In this document: in pieces, positions 46,862 to 58,369 of the stretch | Position numbering within the stretch: position 1 is the stretch's first letter | Layout of the letters: the number at the start of each line of letters is the position of its first letter | Assembly (NCBI RefSeq): GCF_030247195.1 | Contig: NC_080672.1 | Span: 306,063,115-306,127,114, forward strand | Reading direction: 5' to 3' | From: Topomyia yanbarensis | Lineage: Eukaryota > Arthropoda > Insecta > Diptera > Culicidae | Length of the DNA: 64,000 nucleotides | Notes under the pieces: generated by a model | Databases searched by the model: none | What the model was told of the DNA's origin: nothing | Seen by the model: the letters and a program-made list of their open reading frames with translations, nothing else | Translations under genes and position numbers: made by a program

Positions 46862-47210
46862 TTAGGCTTATAAAAGAAAGGTGACAAATTAAACTATGAA
46901 AACTACAGGGCACAGTTTAAAATGCCGCCTACAAAGTGTGCTGCCAGATCCTATTCCGACGCCTATTGCCACTGGTAAACGGATTTATTGGTAGGTATCA
47001 AGCCGGCTTCATCGACAGAAGATCAACAACTGACCAAATCTTTACTATACGGTAAATCCTGTGAAAATATCGTGAATATCAGAGCTCGTCACACCACTTG
47101 CTCATCGCCTTCAAAGTCGCATATGACTCAGTGGATCGCGTAGAGCTACGGAGAATTTTGGACGAGAACGGCTTCCCCGTGAAGTTGACAGATTAGGGCT
47201 ACGATGTGCG
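46862..47210 (+). pseudogene. RTE-like reverse transcriptase fragment
   Basis: The plus strand reads GDKLNYENYR, then in another frame NGFIGRYQAGFIDRRSTTDQ and FKVAYDSVDRVELRRILDEN, ending NGFPVKLTD. The FIGRYQAGF--GRSTTDQIF and AYDSVDR blocks are typical of RTE-clade LINEs (JAM1-like in Aedes). Two or three frame changes and stops break it, and the catalytic YADD part is absent. Confidence 0.65.
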
Positions 47211-47545
47211 GTGGTGTGTCAATATTTCACGCGGTTTTCGGACCCGTTCGAATCTACAGGAGTGCAGAGGGTGAGTTTCGGGGGTTACACCCTCCTGCTT
47301 CCAAAACCAAAATTATTTTTCTTGAAGAAAAGTTTGTAATTATGCTGATTAAGTTAATTCTCTAATACTTTTTCAAGTAGACGTATCTAAGAAAGAGTGA
47401 TAAAAGTTTTCAATCATTTCCTAATACGATTGAGCATTGGGCGATCATATAATCCGAAGAGTTTATGAGCTAAAGTAAAAATTTATAAGATTATATTAGA
47501 TAATTCTTATATTGTTGTTCCAATACATCAACAATCTTTTGGTAA

Positions 47546-47630
47546 TATACTGCCCATGATCGCAAGTCAGTCCCATAAAGATAGGGAATCCCATAGAAAA
47601 CGGGACGAATGTGCGATCATGGGTAGTATA
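47546..47630. mobile_element. 85-bp MITE-like foldback
   Basis: The ends TATACTGCCCATGATCGCA and TGCGATCATGGGTAGTATA are inverted repeats with one mismatch over 19 bp. TAA occurs on both sides within a few bases. No coding capacity. Confidence 0.7.
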
Positions 47631-48444
47631 GTAATCTTAAAACTGAGTTTTTAGCCTGGGTTCAATAGTTGTAAACTCAAATCAGTATCAAATCAAATAC
47701 ACACGTTATTATACTAGAAATGATCTCGGTATATAGAACTAGTCATGATCCTCGAATCTCATATTGTGTTTGGCTAACCTTGGAAGGATGTATCAAAATT
47801 TGGATTATGGACAAGCTTTTAAACAGCAAATTAAGTTTAAATGGCTTGATTGTTAATAGAAAAAAATTATGCTCTAAAAAACAGCTCAGGCAAAAATGTG
47901 CATTTGCTGAAAATGTATAGTAGAAAATTGAGATTGGCGCAGATGCATGAACCAAGTATACCAGCGGTACCAAGTATACAAAAATGCTGATACTGGAAGT
48001 TTTGTTTTTTTGAACAATCTAAAACCCGTTGAAGGGTTTGGATAAATATGGCCGTGTTTATGTAGAAAACGACAAAATAGAGATACTACTACACGATCTG
48101 GTACCGCGCACTTGCACCAAGTTCATTAAAATATACGTTGTAAAGGTAACGTAATCTGGGGTGCCATTGATCACTTTTCGAATTGATCATTACATATTAT
48201 TACACGCACCACATTTTTTCTCGTTTAGTATTTTTAAACCATGTACTGAACATTAGGCATCGCAAAAAAAATTTTTTTTTGAATTCTCAAAGTAAGCTCA
48301 GATGCCAATTTTCACATAATTTGGGCAATTCTAGACTCCCGCCCCCTTCGCTTGAAATTTTTGGAATTGGTACTATGGGAAAATATGGAGGAAAAATATA
48401 TTAAATGCTATAACTTTTAAAGTAGCAATCAGAAAATTACAATT
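47631..48444. other. Stretch without a recognisable gene
   Basis: Near 48150-48250, CTGGGGTGCCATTGATCACT and TATTTTTAAACCATGTACTGA resemble the left part of the TIR element at 55781, so a decayed relative may begin here. Nothing else is recognised. Confidence 0.4.
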
Positions 48445-50920
48445 TATACCTCTTTTTAACCCTCTAGTGCCCAAATTTTTATTTGACTTGAAAAAACTTT
48501 TGCAGGTGGGTTTCGTGATGAGAAAAACGAAAATAATGTTGATAATTCAAGTAAGCAATGGATTTTTCATTAAAGCCTTAAAATAAGTAGGCCGCCTAGA
48601 GGCGGTGTTGGGCACCTGGGCGAATAAAAAACAAAAACTTTCTTTCTTCTAATTACTTCAACATAAGCGAATTCAAATGGTTCATATTTTGGACTCCATC
48701 AGAACGTAAATTACCCAAGCTAAGGAGAATTTCTCTAGTGCTTTGGTTTTTTAATGATTGACTTCCATTTATAGTAGGGGAGACCAGTGTCTGCCGGCGA
48801 TGGTTTCACTTATCATGTTTTATTTTTTATTTTAAGAAGATTGTGTAAAAGAGAATTTTCGAGATTCTTCAGGTGAAATTCCGAAGTAACCAAACAAAAA
48901 AGAACAAATTTTGTTTGTGGTTACGTATATTGTATATACGGCCACGGAAAGTTCTTTCGCGCGCTATCGAAAAATCTAGTCATTCGTGGAGTAGCTTTGA
49001 ACTAGCTCTAAATAACAAAGAAGCTGAAATTTAAAAACTTCTCCTTGGGTAATGAGCCTACTTTCGCCCTAACCATGTGAAGCCGGTGGTTAGAGCAGCG
49101 TTAGCCATCTTTGTTCAACGGATTGGAAAGCAAAGATACTGGTATGCATTGGCATTACATCAATTGTATTCCGAGTAAATAATGAAATGGTGAGGCACCC
49201 TCCCTAATACGACTAAAATGGGCTCGTCACTCTAATATGCTCAAAAACTTAACGCTTAACATGAACGAAACAGAATTTAATACAACATAAGTACATGGGA
49301 GAATGTATTACACAGTACTTGAAGTGCAGGACTAGCTCCATATGTCTAATACAAAAGGAGAAAAAAAACTTCCGCCAACTTACCCCACACACCCCTAAAT
49401 ATAATGAAATCATAAGGACATCCATATTCTAACAGCAGCATTCACCCAAAGATTTTAAACATGCTCCTTTTCAGCTAAAATTGCACATAAAGCTAGTTTC
49501 GGTACGATAAGTAATCACAAAAGACTATATTTTTTTCGCTCAGGTGCCCAACACCGCCTTTAGGCGGGTACAATGTTTTACCATAAAAGCTAAACTTCCG
49601 AATTATTCCACTAAACCAATTCACATCTACAGTAAAATGCTACTAACAGGCTACTCAAAAATATTTTTTTTGGTTATTAAAATTTCCAAAAATAATTAAA
49701 ATTTGTTTAATGAAAATTACCACTAAACACAAAATAGTTTTTTTCTTCGTTTTCATCGAATTTTCAACTTTGAGCTTCAATTGCCTTCAGCAGAAAGCTA
49801 CGATTATTCAAACAATGTGTGTGTATGAAAGGTGTGAGCGTTGGGAAGAAATACTAGTGCGGATGACAACATACAATCATGTTTTAGTAGTTTTATTTAG
49901 ATTTTTAAAGAGACCGCCTAGAGGCGGTGTTGGGAACTAGAGGGTTAAAGGAAGTAACCTTTGTATTTGAATGGATATATCTTTGTGCCTAGAAAAATAC
50001 GGGAAAATAGGGCTACCGGGTTATTTTGGCTCCAAAATCCTCTATTTTTAATAATTTTTCTGCTCCGTTATGCAAACCATACATATTTTGCAGTTTTTCT
50101 AATGTGAAAAATTCTCAGAAATCGCACGGAACCTTTTTGACCTTCGTCCGAATACGAGAAGTTGGGGTTATAGGGCCTTTTGTGATTCATATTAAATTTT
50201 ATCATTTTCTCATGTATATATTTCTATTATTCTTCAATCAATTTTCATAAAATGTAACTTGTTGAACGTAGAAAATTCTTAAGAATACAACAAAAATAGA
50301 TTCGTTGGTGTTAAAATTCAGAAACATCAATTTTTTGACATTAACTCTACAAATCACATTTTTCCATTAAATGTCCTAATGCCTCAACTTCCCCTATTTT
50401 TCCTGGAATGAAACTGTTCTCCTTAAGCGTATTTTACACAAAAAGTAGTAAATTAAATAAGAATTTTGTTGTTGAATAGAGTTAATATGTGCGATTTTAT
50501 GATAAAAATGTGAAATCGAGACTATATGTCAGATAATTTGATGTTTCTAAATTTTACCGGCAACGAATCTATTTTTGTTCCTAAGGATTTTCCACGTTCA
50601 ACAAGGTATAATTTATTAAAATTGAGTGAAGAATAATAGAGATATATGCACGAGAAAATGATAAAATTTAATATGAATGACAAAAGGCCCTATAACCCCA
50701 ACTTCTCGTATTCGGACAAAGATCAAAAAGATTCCGTTCGATTTCTGAGATTTTTTCACATTAGAAAAACGGCAACATATGTATGGTTTGCATCACGAAG
50801 CAGAAAAATCATTAAAAATTGGGGATTTTGGGGCCAAAATATCGCAGTACCCTACTTTCCCGTTTTTTCTAGAATCAAAGATATAACCATTCAAATACAA
50901 AGATCATTTCCTTTAAAAAG
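48445..50920. repeat. Foldback element with roughly 0.43-kb arms, left arm interrupted
   Basis: The right arm, about 50490-50920, is the reverse complement of 48445-48459 plus 49949-50385. Matching blocks include TTTGTATTTGAATGG against CCATTCAAATACAAA and GAAGTTGGGGTTATAGGGCC against GGCCCTATAACCCCAACTTC. The centre is about 120 bp. The piggyBac-like element at 48460-49944 splits the left arm. If transcribed, the arms would form a long hairpin. Confidence 0.75.
48460..49944. mobile_element. piggyBac-like non-autonomous element in a TTAA site
   Basis: The ends CCCTCTAGTGCCCAA and TTGGGAACTAGAGGG are inverted repeats directly bordered by TTAA at 48456-48459 and 49945-49948. CCCT termini and TTAA targets define the piggyBac superfamily. 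A palindromic block, CCGCCTAGAGGCGGTGTTGG, occurs near the left end (48592), near the right end (49914) and inverted at 49547-49567. No transposase frame is seen in 1.49 kb. The empty site is preserved in the opposite foldback arm. Confidence 0.8.
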
Positions 50921-51330
50921 AGGTATAGGGGAACATTCTTTTCGGTTCTTAAATTTTTTTCAAAAATATTTTTATACTTGTTTCGAACCCTTAAGGTAAT
51001 TTGAAAAGTTTGGAATGAAAAATCCTTTCCTTACAGAAAGTATTCCATGATTAATAAATTTGCATTAAATTATGTAATTTTTTATCAAATTTTATCCAAG
51101 ATTTTATTGGGAGACTTGACCAAGTGGCAACTAGGTGAAGAAAGATGCAAAATTCCTGATATTTACTATGCTTTGGTATCTACTGTTAATGTTAATCACG
51201 TCATAAAAAAATCCCACCTCAAACATAAGTCTATATATTTTAGTATTAGTAAAAAGAGTTACTTAAGTATCAGATTCTCGGTCAGCGCAATCACCTAAAA
51301 GCATTCTAATATGCGAAAGGATATATGGTT
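50921..51330. other. AT-rich stretch without a recognisable gene
   Basis: One 83-codon frame (51047-51298) of no recognisable family; otherwise nothing. Confidence 0.4.
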
Positions 51331-51807
51331 ATAAAATCGAATTTATACACGCGAAGTCATTTACACGCGAAGAACACGTTAACATACAAATGCTTGAGCC
51401 CTTTGCGATCATCCAAGAAACCTACACCCGCAATCTCGCCAACACGATAACATCCCGGTGATAAGGTGAACGTCTCAGCACTTATAATTTTTCAAACCCG
51501 GTCTCAAGAGTGAACCTACAAACTCCTGCGCTCGCGCGATCATGAATCGGTCACTTCCGGAAGTCTGTATTCTCGATACCATGGTTCATGCCTTAAACTG
51601 AACCAATTTAAAAAAAATGACCGGGAACTCTAGTGATATGCGTAACTCACTCCCTGTCAGAATGTGATCCGTACACCGAAAACTAAATATCAGAATGAAG
51701 GTCCGCGTGGCTATCCAAGAACACACGCGAATATGTGATTGGCCACAGGGTTACATAATCGAATTTATTCACGCAAGGTAACATACACGCGAGCAAGTAA
51801 TAGAGTA
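51331..51807 (+). repeat. Satellite-like degenerate repeat, array 2
   Basis: One full unit plus the start of the next: AATCGAATTTAT is at 51335 and 51757, about 0.42 kb apart. It shares GGTCTCAAG, the GCGATCATGAATCGG-like block and the AGAATGAAGGTCCGCG block with 31333-32340. It ends at the TIR element beginning at 51808. Confidence 0.6.
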
Positions 51808-52770
51808 GGGTAAGGTGGGGTAAATCCGACCGTTGGGTAAACCCGACCCCCCTCTGTTATCGAAAATCGGAAGAATTATGCGAACTAATATCAATGTTGT
51901 CGTGTAGAGCATCGAAAATAATCATAATGGTGACATGACAGCATTTTATTAGTCTACATTGAGAAGCTCAAACGACAATAAGTGTGTTTTTACAACTTTT
52001 GATTTGATTTTTGTGCATAATTGACTACAGGATATTTCTGACTGTTAAAGTGATTTCATAAAAAATGTAAGTGCATTTAAATTCTCTGATTAAAGCCCTA
52101 CAAAGTGCATAGATGAATTTAGTCCAACTTTTTTCATAATTTTTTTTTAATTGCATCGTAATGAAAAATGACGCGATGGGGCAAATCCGGCCTCTAAATA
52201 GTGGGGTAAATCCTACCGCTTTTTTGCTAAGAAAATGTTTATTTATCAAATTGAAATATATTTTTATTATTTTTTCGCACATTGGCAATATGATTTTATT
52301 ATTTTTTGCACTATGGCTCAAAATTACAAACGAAAGACACAAAAACGTGATGAATATAGTATTCGTCGAGCAATTGCTCCGATGAATATCTTTACGTGTT
52401 ACTGCTCGTGATTTTGACATTCCAAGATTGACATTGAATTCCATTTTCTTCATGTTAGAATTCAATAACATAACATTAATTGATTTATCATTGAAAACCA
52501 ATGAAGTTTGGGTAATATCGGTTGGTTGATTTAATACCAATAACATAGGCGGTCGGGTTTACCCCACCATTTTTGAACACAGCAAAAATGAACGTTTTCG
52601 TAAAACGCTTGTATCTCAAAATTTTCCCAAGGTGCGAAGGAAATGCTATATACAGAAAGTTGCCCAGAAGTCTAACCTTTAATTTGGTATATAAAACGAC
52701 TTGATCCGATGTAAAATGAGCATTTTACAGCCAAAACCATTTACTAGGTCGGATTTGCCCCACCTTACCA
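51808..52770. mobile_element. 0.96-kb TIR element, GGTAAGGTGGGG ends
   Basis: GGTAAGGTGGGGTAAATCCG at 51809 is inverted at the right end (to 52769) with one mismatch over 23 bp. TA lies just outside (51806-51807 and 52771-52772). GGGGTAAATCC and GGGTAAACCCGACC-like motifs recur inside (51830-51850, 52180-52220 and 52550-52570). A 173-codon minus-strand frame (52025-52546) is not a recognisable transposase. Confidence 0.7.
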
Positions 52771-52840
52771 TATAATATTACTGCAGGAGAACATATTGAA
52801 AATAAAACTTATTCTATATCGTAGCTCAAAGTGCGCTTTA

Positions 52841-53005
52841 GGGGCTTGCATAACTTAGTTGGTAAATCGATTGCATTGTACGCAGTTCACTTGGGTTCAA
52901 TTCCTAACCCCGCAGGTAGGGTTGGAGATTTTTCTAACGAGGGTTTTCTAACACGAAATAAGAGGCGAATGACCCTAAGGTTTAAACCTCAATCAATGAA
53001 AGAAA
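52841..53005 (+). mobile_element. tRNA-derived SINE, copy 2
   Basis: A Pol III A box (TAACTTAGTTGG, 52851-52862) and B box (GGTTCAATTCC, 52894-52904) are present at tRNA spacing, followed by the same body as at 46586 (GGCGAATGACCCTAAGGTTT). It has no long poly(A). It is more complete at its 5' end than copy 1. Confidence 0.75.
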
Positions 53006-55498
53006 ACTGGTGCCCTTTTTGGTCGTACAGTAGGTAGTGGTTTAGGTATTCTTAACAAGATTCTTTGTTCCACATTCAGATCGGAATTCTGCATACTAAC
53101 AAAGTGTGCTACTTGGGTATTCTCAGTACGACTTTCAAACTATATATTTTCGAATAATATAGCTATCGATTAAAAAAAGAAAAATCAATTTTTTGAAAGT
53201 TGTAAATTAAGGATGAAAAACTACTTCAAGCCTCGTCTCTGTGTAATCAGGCTTGTTCTGGTCAATCACGGACTTTAAACCATATGGTAATCATACAATA
53301 TACAGACAACTTAGTTCAGTGTAAAGTACGATCGACTCAATAGGGCTACTTCTTGACAAAATTATCCAGAGAATTGAATGGAAGTGGTAGCATTCATCGT
53401 TCGGCTCTTTGGACGAATATGTGGTATATTTCAATATTTTTAGAAATAACTCGCTGATATTTTTAGTCTGAGTGGTACATTATAGGATTTCTTACTAAAG
53501 CCTATAAGAGCTGTATGACGCCGAGCCGATGGATATCCACAACCTCCTATTACCTCAGGGGTGAAATGTGAATGCACACGTAATTACAGGTTATAACTGA
53601 GTATGGCGACCTCTGCAACGAAACCGTGAAATATGGCTTTATCGCACACATCGTAATAAACAGTTTACTCGACTATGGTACCTAGTGAAAAATGTGCCGA
53701 TGCCAGACACTGTACTCTAGCACCACCTACATCCAGCCCGGGAAGTGCACTCAACGGAAACGTTGCTAGAACCGACTGCAGAAGAAGGCCGGCATAATCT
53801 GCATTGTGATTAATTGTTCGTGTTCTAAAACTGAAAACGAGGCTATGTTCAATCCTTTAGTGCTTTTAAAAGGCCTTTTGAGTCACCCCTTTTACCGTGC
53901 CAAAACTGTTCTGTAAACTGTTTCTGGCAGTCTCGGGTAGCAATTATCTTAAAAGCAAATGTTAATATACTAGTCATAATAAATTCCAACGAGGAAAATT
54001 CACTTTTCCTCCGGCGGTGACCCGATAAACCGCACCAAGCTGGTTGCCTGCATGTCCTCTTCATATGCCCATGTGCACAAGCCTCTTATTGATCTGCATT
54101 GTTTTCTTCTGCTTGTTTTTGCGTGGTGACAATTAACCTAAATTTGTCTTTTTTCTATAAGAAAGGTAATGTAATCATTCCGAAAGTTTGAATTTTTATT
54201 CAAGATATTGAGGGCGGTATGTTATCGGTAAATAATTTTTATTAAGATCAATTCCATAGGTGTGAATTGGTTTCTCCTGACAGCTTAGAAAGCCTTGAGG
54301 TCAATGTGCAACGTGGATAATGCAGGAGAGGAAGATCAATTATCAATTGTCAATTAGGAGGAGAAAGATTGCAGTGGGACAAACCTTTATGTTGACTTTT
54401 TCTGCTATATAAATATTTTGGTTTTATGTTCTGAAGTTGGAAAACAAACGCAATATTTTTTATGGATGTTCTCTATAATGTCGAAGCATGTACGTACAGC
54501 AACAAGAATAGTGTTGTGTTGTGTTGAAATCGATGGCCGAACTGATGTCCTTTAATTGGTTTACCATACCGAAATTGCCTTAATATTGTTCACATTCACC
54601 CACCGTAATGTGTAAGGTTATGGCAACGTAATGCTTACCACTGTTTCGTATTATTCCGAGCGAACGAATAGCTCATAATGCCCCCATGCTTATACAAAAT
54701 ACAGTGTAAACAAGACACTCTAATCTACTTCTATTCAAATTTTTAATGGGTTATTTTCCACAGCGTTTTTTTCGTGATGCAATTTGAAGCGGGACACCCT
54801 TCAATAGCGTTTTTCTCGAAACTGAGTTTTTCAAATTGGCGAACACGATAACTCAAAAACTAATCAACGAATCGATTTGATTTTTTTTTTGCGAGAATGC
54901 ATAATATGTGTATGCTGTCTATGAACCACAGAAAAGTAAATAATTTTGTTTTCTCCTTGTTATATTTTAGTAAAATGAGCTAATTTTACAGTAAAATATG
55001 AGATTTTTCGGTTTTCATGAAGCCATTTTCCGAAAATCGAACTTTTTTTCTATTTTGGTTCATCGAGTAACCACAAGTCTAAACTTTACAAATCTAATTG
55101 AATTTCCCGTGTCAGATAAATTTATCAAGAGTTATCGTGTACGCCGCGGCGCTCCTCGGCGTGGAAATGGTTGAGCGTCTACTCTTGGAACGTTGACTCT
55201 GCGTGACTGAAAATATTTTTTCGTACACACTGAATGTATAAATAGATCTTAACATTACACAACAGATCTATTGAGTAAAACAAAATAACTTTCGTTTTGA
55301 GCACTTTACACCAGACGCCCCCTTAATATCCCATCTATTTCTCAGCGAATTATTTACCTATTTTTCCAAACTTGATTTCAAATGAAAGATATGACACTTC
55401 CATTAAATGCTATTGCATTTTATTCAGATCTCACTTTTGCTTCCAGAGTTATAGGTTGGTTAGTCGATCACAGGAATTTTCCATGTAAACCGTAATTG
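53006..55498. other. Stretch without a recognisable gene
   Basis: No coding similarity. 54655-54690 (CGAGCGAACGAATAGCTCAT and following) is a diverged end of the MITE family at 21569. Typical mosquito intergenic repeat text occurs from 54170 and 54800 on, but boundaries are not clear. Confidence 0.4.
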
Positions 55499-55546
55499 AA
55501 CTTTGGAGGTTAAAAATCTATTTTTTAACTTTGGAGGTTAAAAATC
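55499..55546. repeat. 28-bp tandem duplication
   Basis: AACTTTGGAGGTTAAAAATC occurs at 55499 and 55527. Confidence 0.85.
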
Positions 55547-55780
55547 GATTGAAGTGGACATCAATTTACTTCGATTTGCAGATCCAAATCACTGATGGGC
55601 AATCAAAGATTCTTTGAAGTTATATTACCCACTATCGACAATACCGAAAGTGTCGGGTCTCGACCAAATTCCAGAGTTAAAGTCTCATAGGTTATGCGTG
55701 GAATGTGGAAAGTGCGATTTTGCACCCCGCATCAACCCCCTCCCGAAGTCTTATTGATCACAGTGACGGTTCCGACAGTA

Positions 55781-56709
55781 CCGTAAACCGGGATAACATT
55801 TATCACTTTTCAAAGTAATCATTGCATATTTTTAGACGCAACAATTTTTTTTTTTTTCAAATTTAATATTTTTAAACCATGTACTGATGTATGGAGAACA
55901 AGATTGGATGATTTTACCTAAAATTGTCCACTTACAGCTATTTTTTCAAAAATGATTTCAAGTTGAAGTTCGTTTTCGTTTTTTGGGGTGACTTTGTTAA
56001 CCTGCATGTTCACCCACATTAAGTTTTCGATGTCAATGTTTTTCATTCAAATGTTTGTTTAAACTAATTCTGAAAAGATACTCATTGTTGAATAGATGTT
56101 AATTGGTATTATACAAAGTATTGCAGTGTACTGTAAAATTCAAGTAACCAAAATTCGTATAATTTGTGTCCAACTAGAATAAAACATTCTGAAAACATTT
56201 AAAATTGCTAAAATGGGTTTATTTCATTGCATTATCAATGTACAAAAAGTTTCATCCATTGTAACATGTTAGAATATTGAACAATAAAAGAAAATGTTGC
56301 GAATTTTAGCTTAAAATAATTTGAAATAATTACCAACTAGTTTCACAAAAAATGCATTTAAAATAAACAAAATCTTAAAACTAAATTTGGCACATCCCAA
56401 TCTAAAGCAAAATAAAAACTCGCTTGTAATTTATAACTCTTGCTCAAATCTGAGATTTATTTGTTTTATAAAAAAAAACTTTACGAAGCTTCGTAAAAAT
56501 AAGGTAAAGTCAAGTTTCGGTTTTTTGCACCCAAAAAAACCGAACAATATACTCAAAAAGTATAACAAATCATTATTTTTTAAGTTTAGAGAAAAAATCA
56601 TTTCAAATTAAAAGGATTCGGTAGACTATTCTGGTTTAATAAGCGATCTACGAAAAAAGTTTCGAGTGATCAAAGTCACCCCGATGATCAAAGTCACCCC
56701 GGTTTACGG
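55781..56709. mobile_element. 0.93-kb TIR element with TA target duplication
   Basis: CCGTAAACCGGG at 55781 is perfectly inverted as CCCGGTTTACGG ending at 56709, and both are bordered by TA. The match continues, degenerate, into a TGACTTTGATCA-like block, which is tandemly doubled near the right end (56668-56700). No coding capacity. Confidence 0.75.
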
Positions 56710-56744
56710 TACCTGGAAAAATGGTCATCTATCAAAATTAACAA

Positions 56745-56965
56745 ACTTACATCAGTTTCTCGGAGATGGTTGGGCCGATTTTCACGATATTAGTTTCAAA
56801 TGAAGGGAATATATATCCCCATAGACTGCCATAACATTTAGTACCGATCGGTTGTATGGTTCCGGCAATATAATGTCACTCAATTTTCTCAGAGGTGGCT
56901 GAACCGATTTGCATAAACTTAGTTTCAAATGAACAGTATAACGCTCCCATAAGCTGCAAATTCCC
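56745..56965. repeat. Dispersed repeat, CCGATTT-AGTTTCAAATGA type
   Basis: Two related segments follow each other: one with GGGCCGATTTTCACGATATT and AGTTTCAAATGAAGG, the next with GAACCGATTTGCATAAACTT and AGTTTCAAATGAAC. They resemble the 5' parts of the repeats at 40770 and 42360. Confidence 0.5.
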
Positions 56966-57239
56966 ATATAAACTGGTAACACTAGGGTAGTTCCCGACGC
57001 AGCCTCCTCCTTCCACTAATTGTCTAATCCACTCTCCCCCACCACTCCACATTTCAAAATATGGTAACATGAAGACAACATTGAACCGCCCCTCTTTCCC
57101 ACGGAACTACATCAAGGTATTGCGTTGTGCTTTCTTTGCGTTTTGCTCACGAGTTTTCTGCAGCTATCTCGGAACCTCACTTGATCCATCCATGAAATGG
57201 CTCGACCTTTGAATCATTTAGTACTCCACTCTTATACTG

Positions 57240-57570
57240 CTTTTCGTCTCCATCTATTAGGTCGGCAGTTAGTTCTCGTCTCAGTGAGCCTTTTAGCGGA
57301 TAGTCCTCAGCGGTCAACTCACCCTACTCAGACTAAGAGTTCCCGACGGAAGAATTTCTCCCGACACCGATACCTGCTTTCGTGGGCCATTTAGCTCTCA
57401 GTTTCATCGAGATCTACTCTGATGTTATCCGGCGTTGAAACAACCCGACTCAGACTGAGAGTTTTTCGACGGCGGAATTCCTCTTGGTACCGATGTCTGC
57501 TTTGCTCCCAGCGAATTAGAATATATCCTCCTGTGAACTCCTCGGTGATGGATTTATCCCGATACCGATG
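57240..57570. repeat. Degenerate tandem repeat, about 122-bp unit
   Basis: ACTCAGACT at 57326 and 57448 and the block CCGATACCTGCTTTCGTG and its variants recur two to three times. Frames across it show matching repeats but no known domain. It may be a retrotransposon leader. Confidence 0.5.
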
Positions 57571-57742
57571 CTTGTTTCCGTGAGCTTCCCGCTTCATCCC
57601 GATCGACACGATGCTCCTGGTTTGCCGTGGACCATCGGTAGAGGTATGTGTGGTAGCAGGGACTGTTGTACTCGAATCTGTGGCGCATTGGAATCTCCTT
57701 TGAAGAGGTTTGTTCTGATGTGCGCACAACATTTACCTCATG

Positions 57743-57909
57743 GGGTTTTCGATTGATTGACACCGGTGTAGTGGAGTGCACTGAAACTGTACCGTTTTTG
57801 CACTTTCTAGCAGAAGTGCAGAAAACTGGGTATGTTCCATTAACACATCTGCTAGAAAGTGCAAAACCAGTGCAATCCACTACACCGGTGTCAATCAATC
57901 GAAAATCCC
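57743..57909. repeat. Short foldback, roughly 62-bp arms
   Basis: 57743-57814 and 57848-57909 are inverted repeats, near-identical apart from 11 extra bases in the left arm. Shared blocks are TTTTCGATTGATTGACACCG and GCACTTTCTAGCAGA. The loop is 33 nt. Confidence 0.85.
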
Positions 57910-58369
57910 ATCAGTGAATTCGCGTCACCATTAGAGTGCCGCCATTTTCTGTCGTGGCTGTGCCTCGGCCTTTGTCGCTTTCTGCTGCGTCACCAAAGGA
58001 AGTATGGGAATTCTTGTATTACGCGTTTTTCGCATTATTCCAAATCCGTAGTCCGAAGAACCTAATTATGTGCGGTTTCGGAATAAAATTTAAAATAATC
58101 GTTACATCTGAACAGGTGGACTAGTTGTACTGATTTTTCTGTCTAACCATTGCATTGGTGCCGGTCGACAGTCGAACTTAAGATTGAAGCTAAGATTTGA
58201 AAAAAATGTATTTCAGGACTAGTAGGACACACCCTTGTTACGAGGATTTTCTTCCGATGCATTCCAACGTCATCGGTCAAAATGGGACTCATAGACGCGG
58301 TTAGATCTGTATTGTACTATAGGTGATATTAAGTTTACTGGTAGTTTCACGCTACTTGGAATTCGTGGG
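57910..58369. other. Stretch without a recognisable gene
   Basis: No coding similarity before the RT fragment begins near 58370. Confidence 0.4.
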
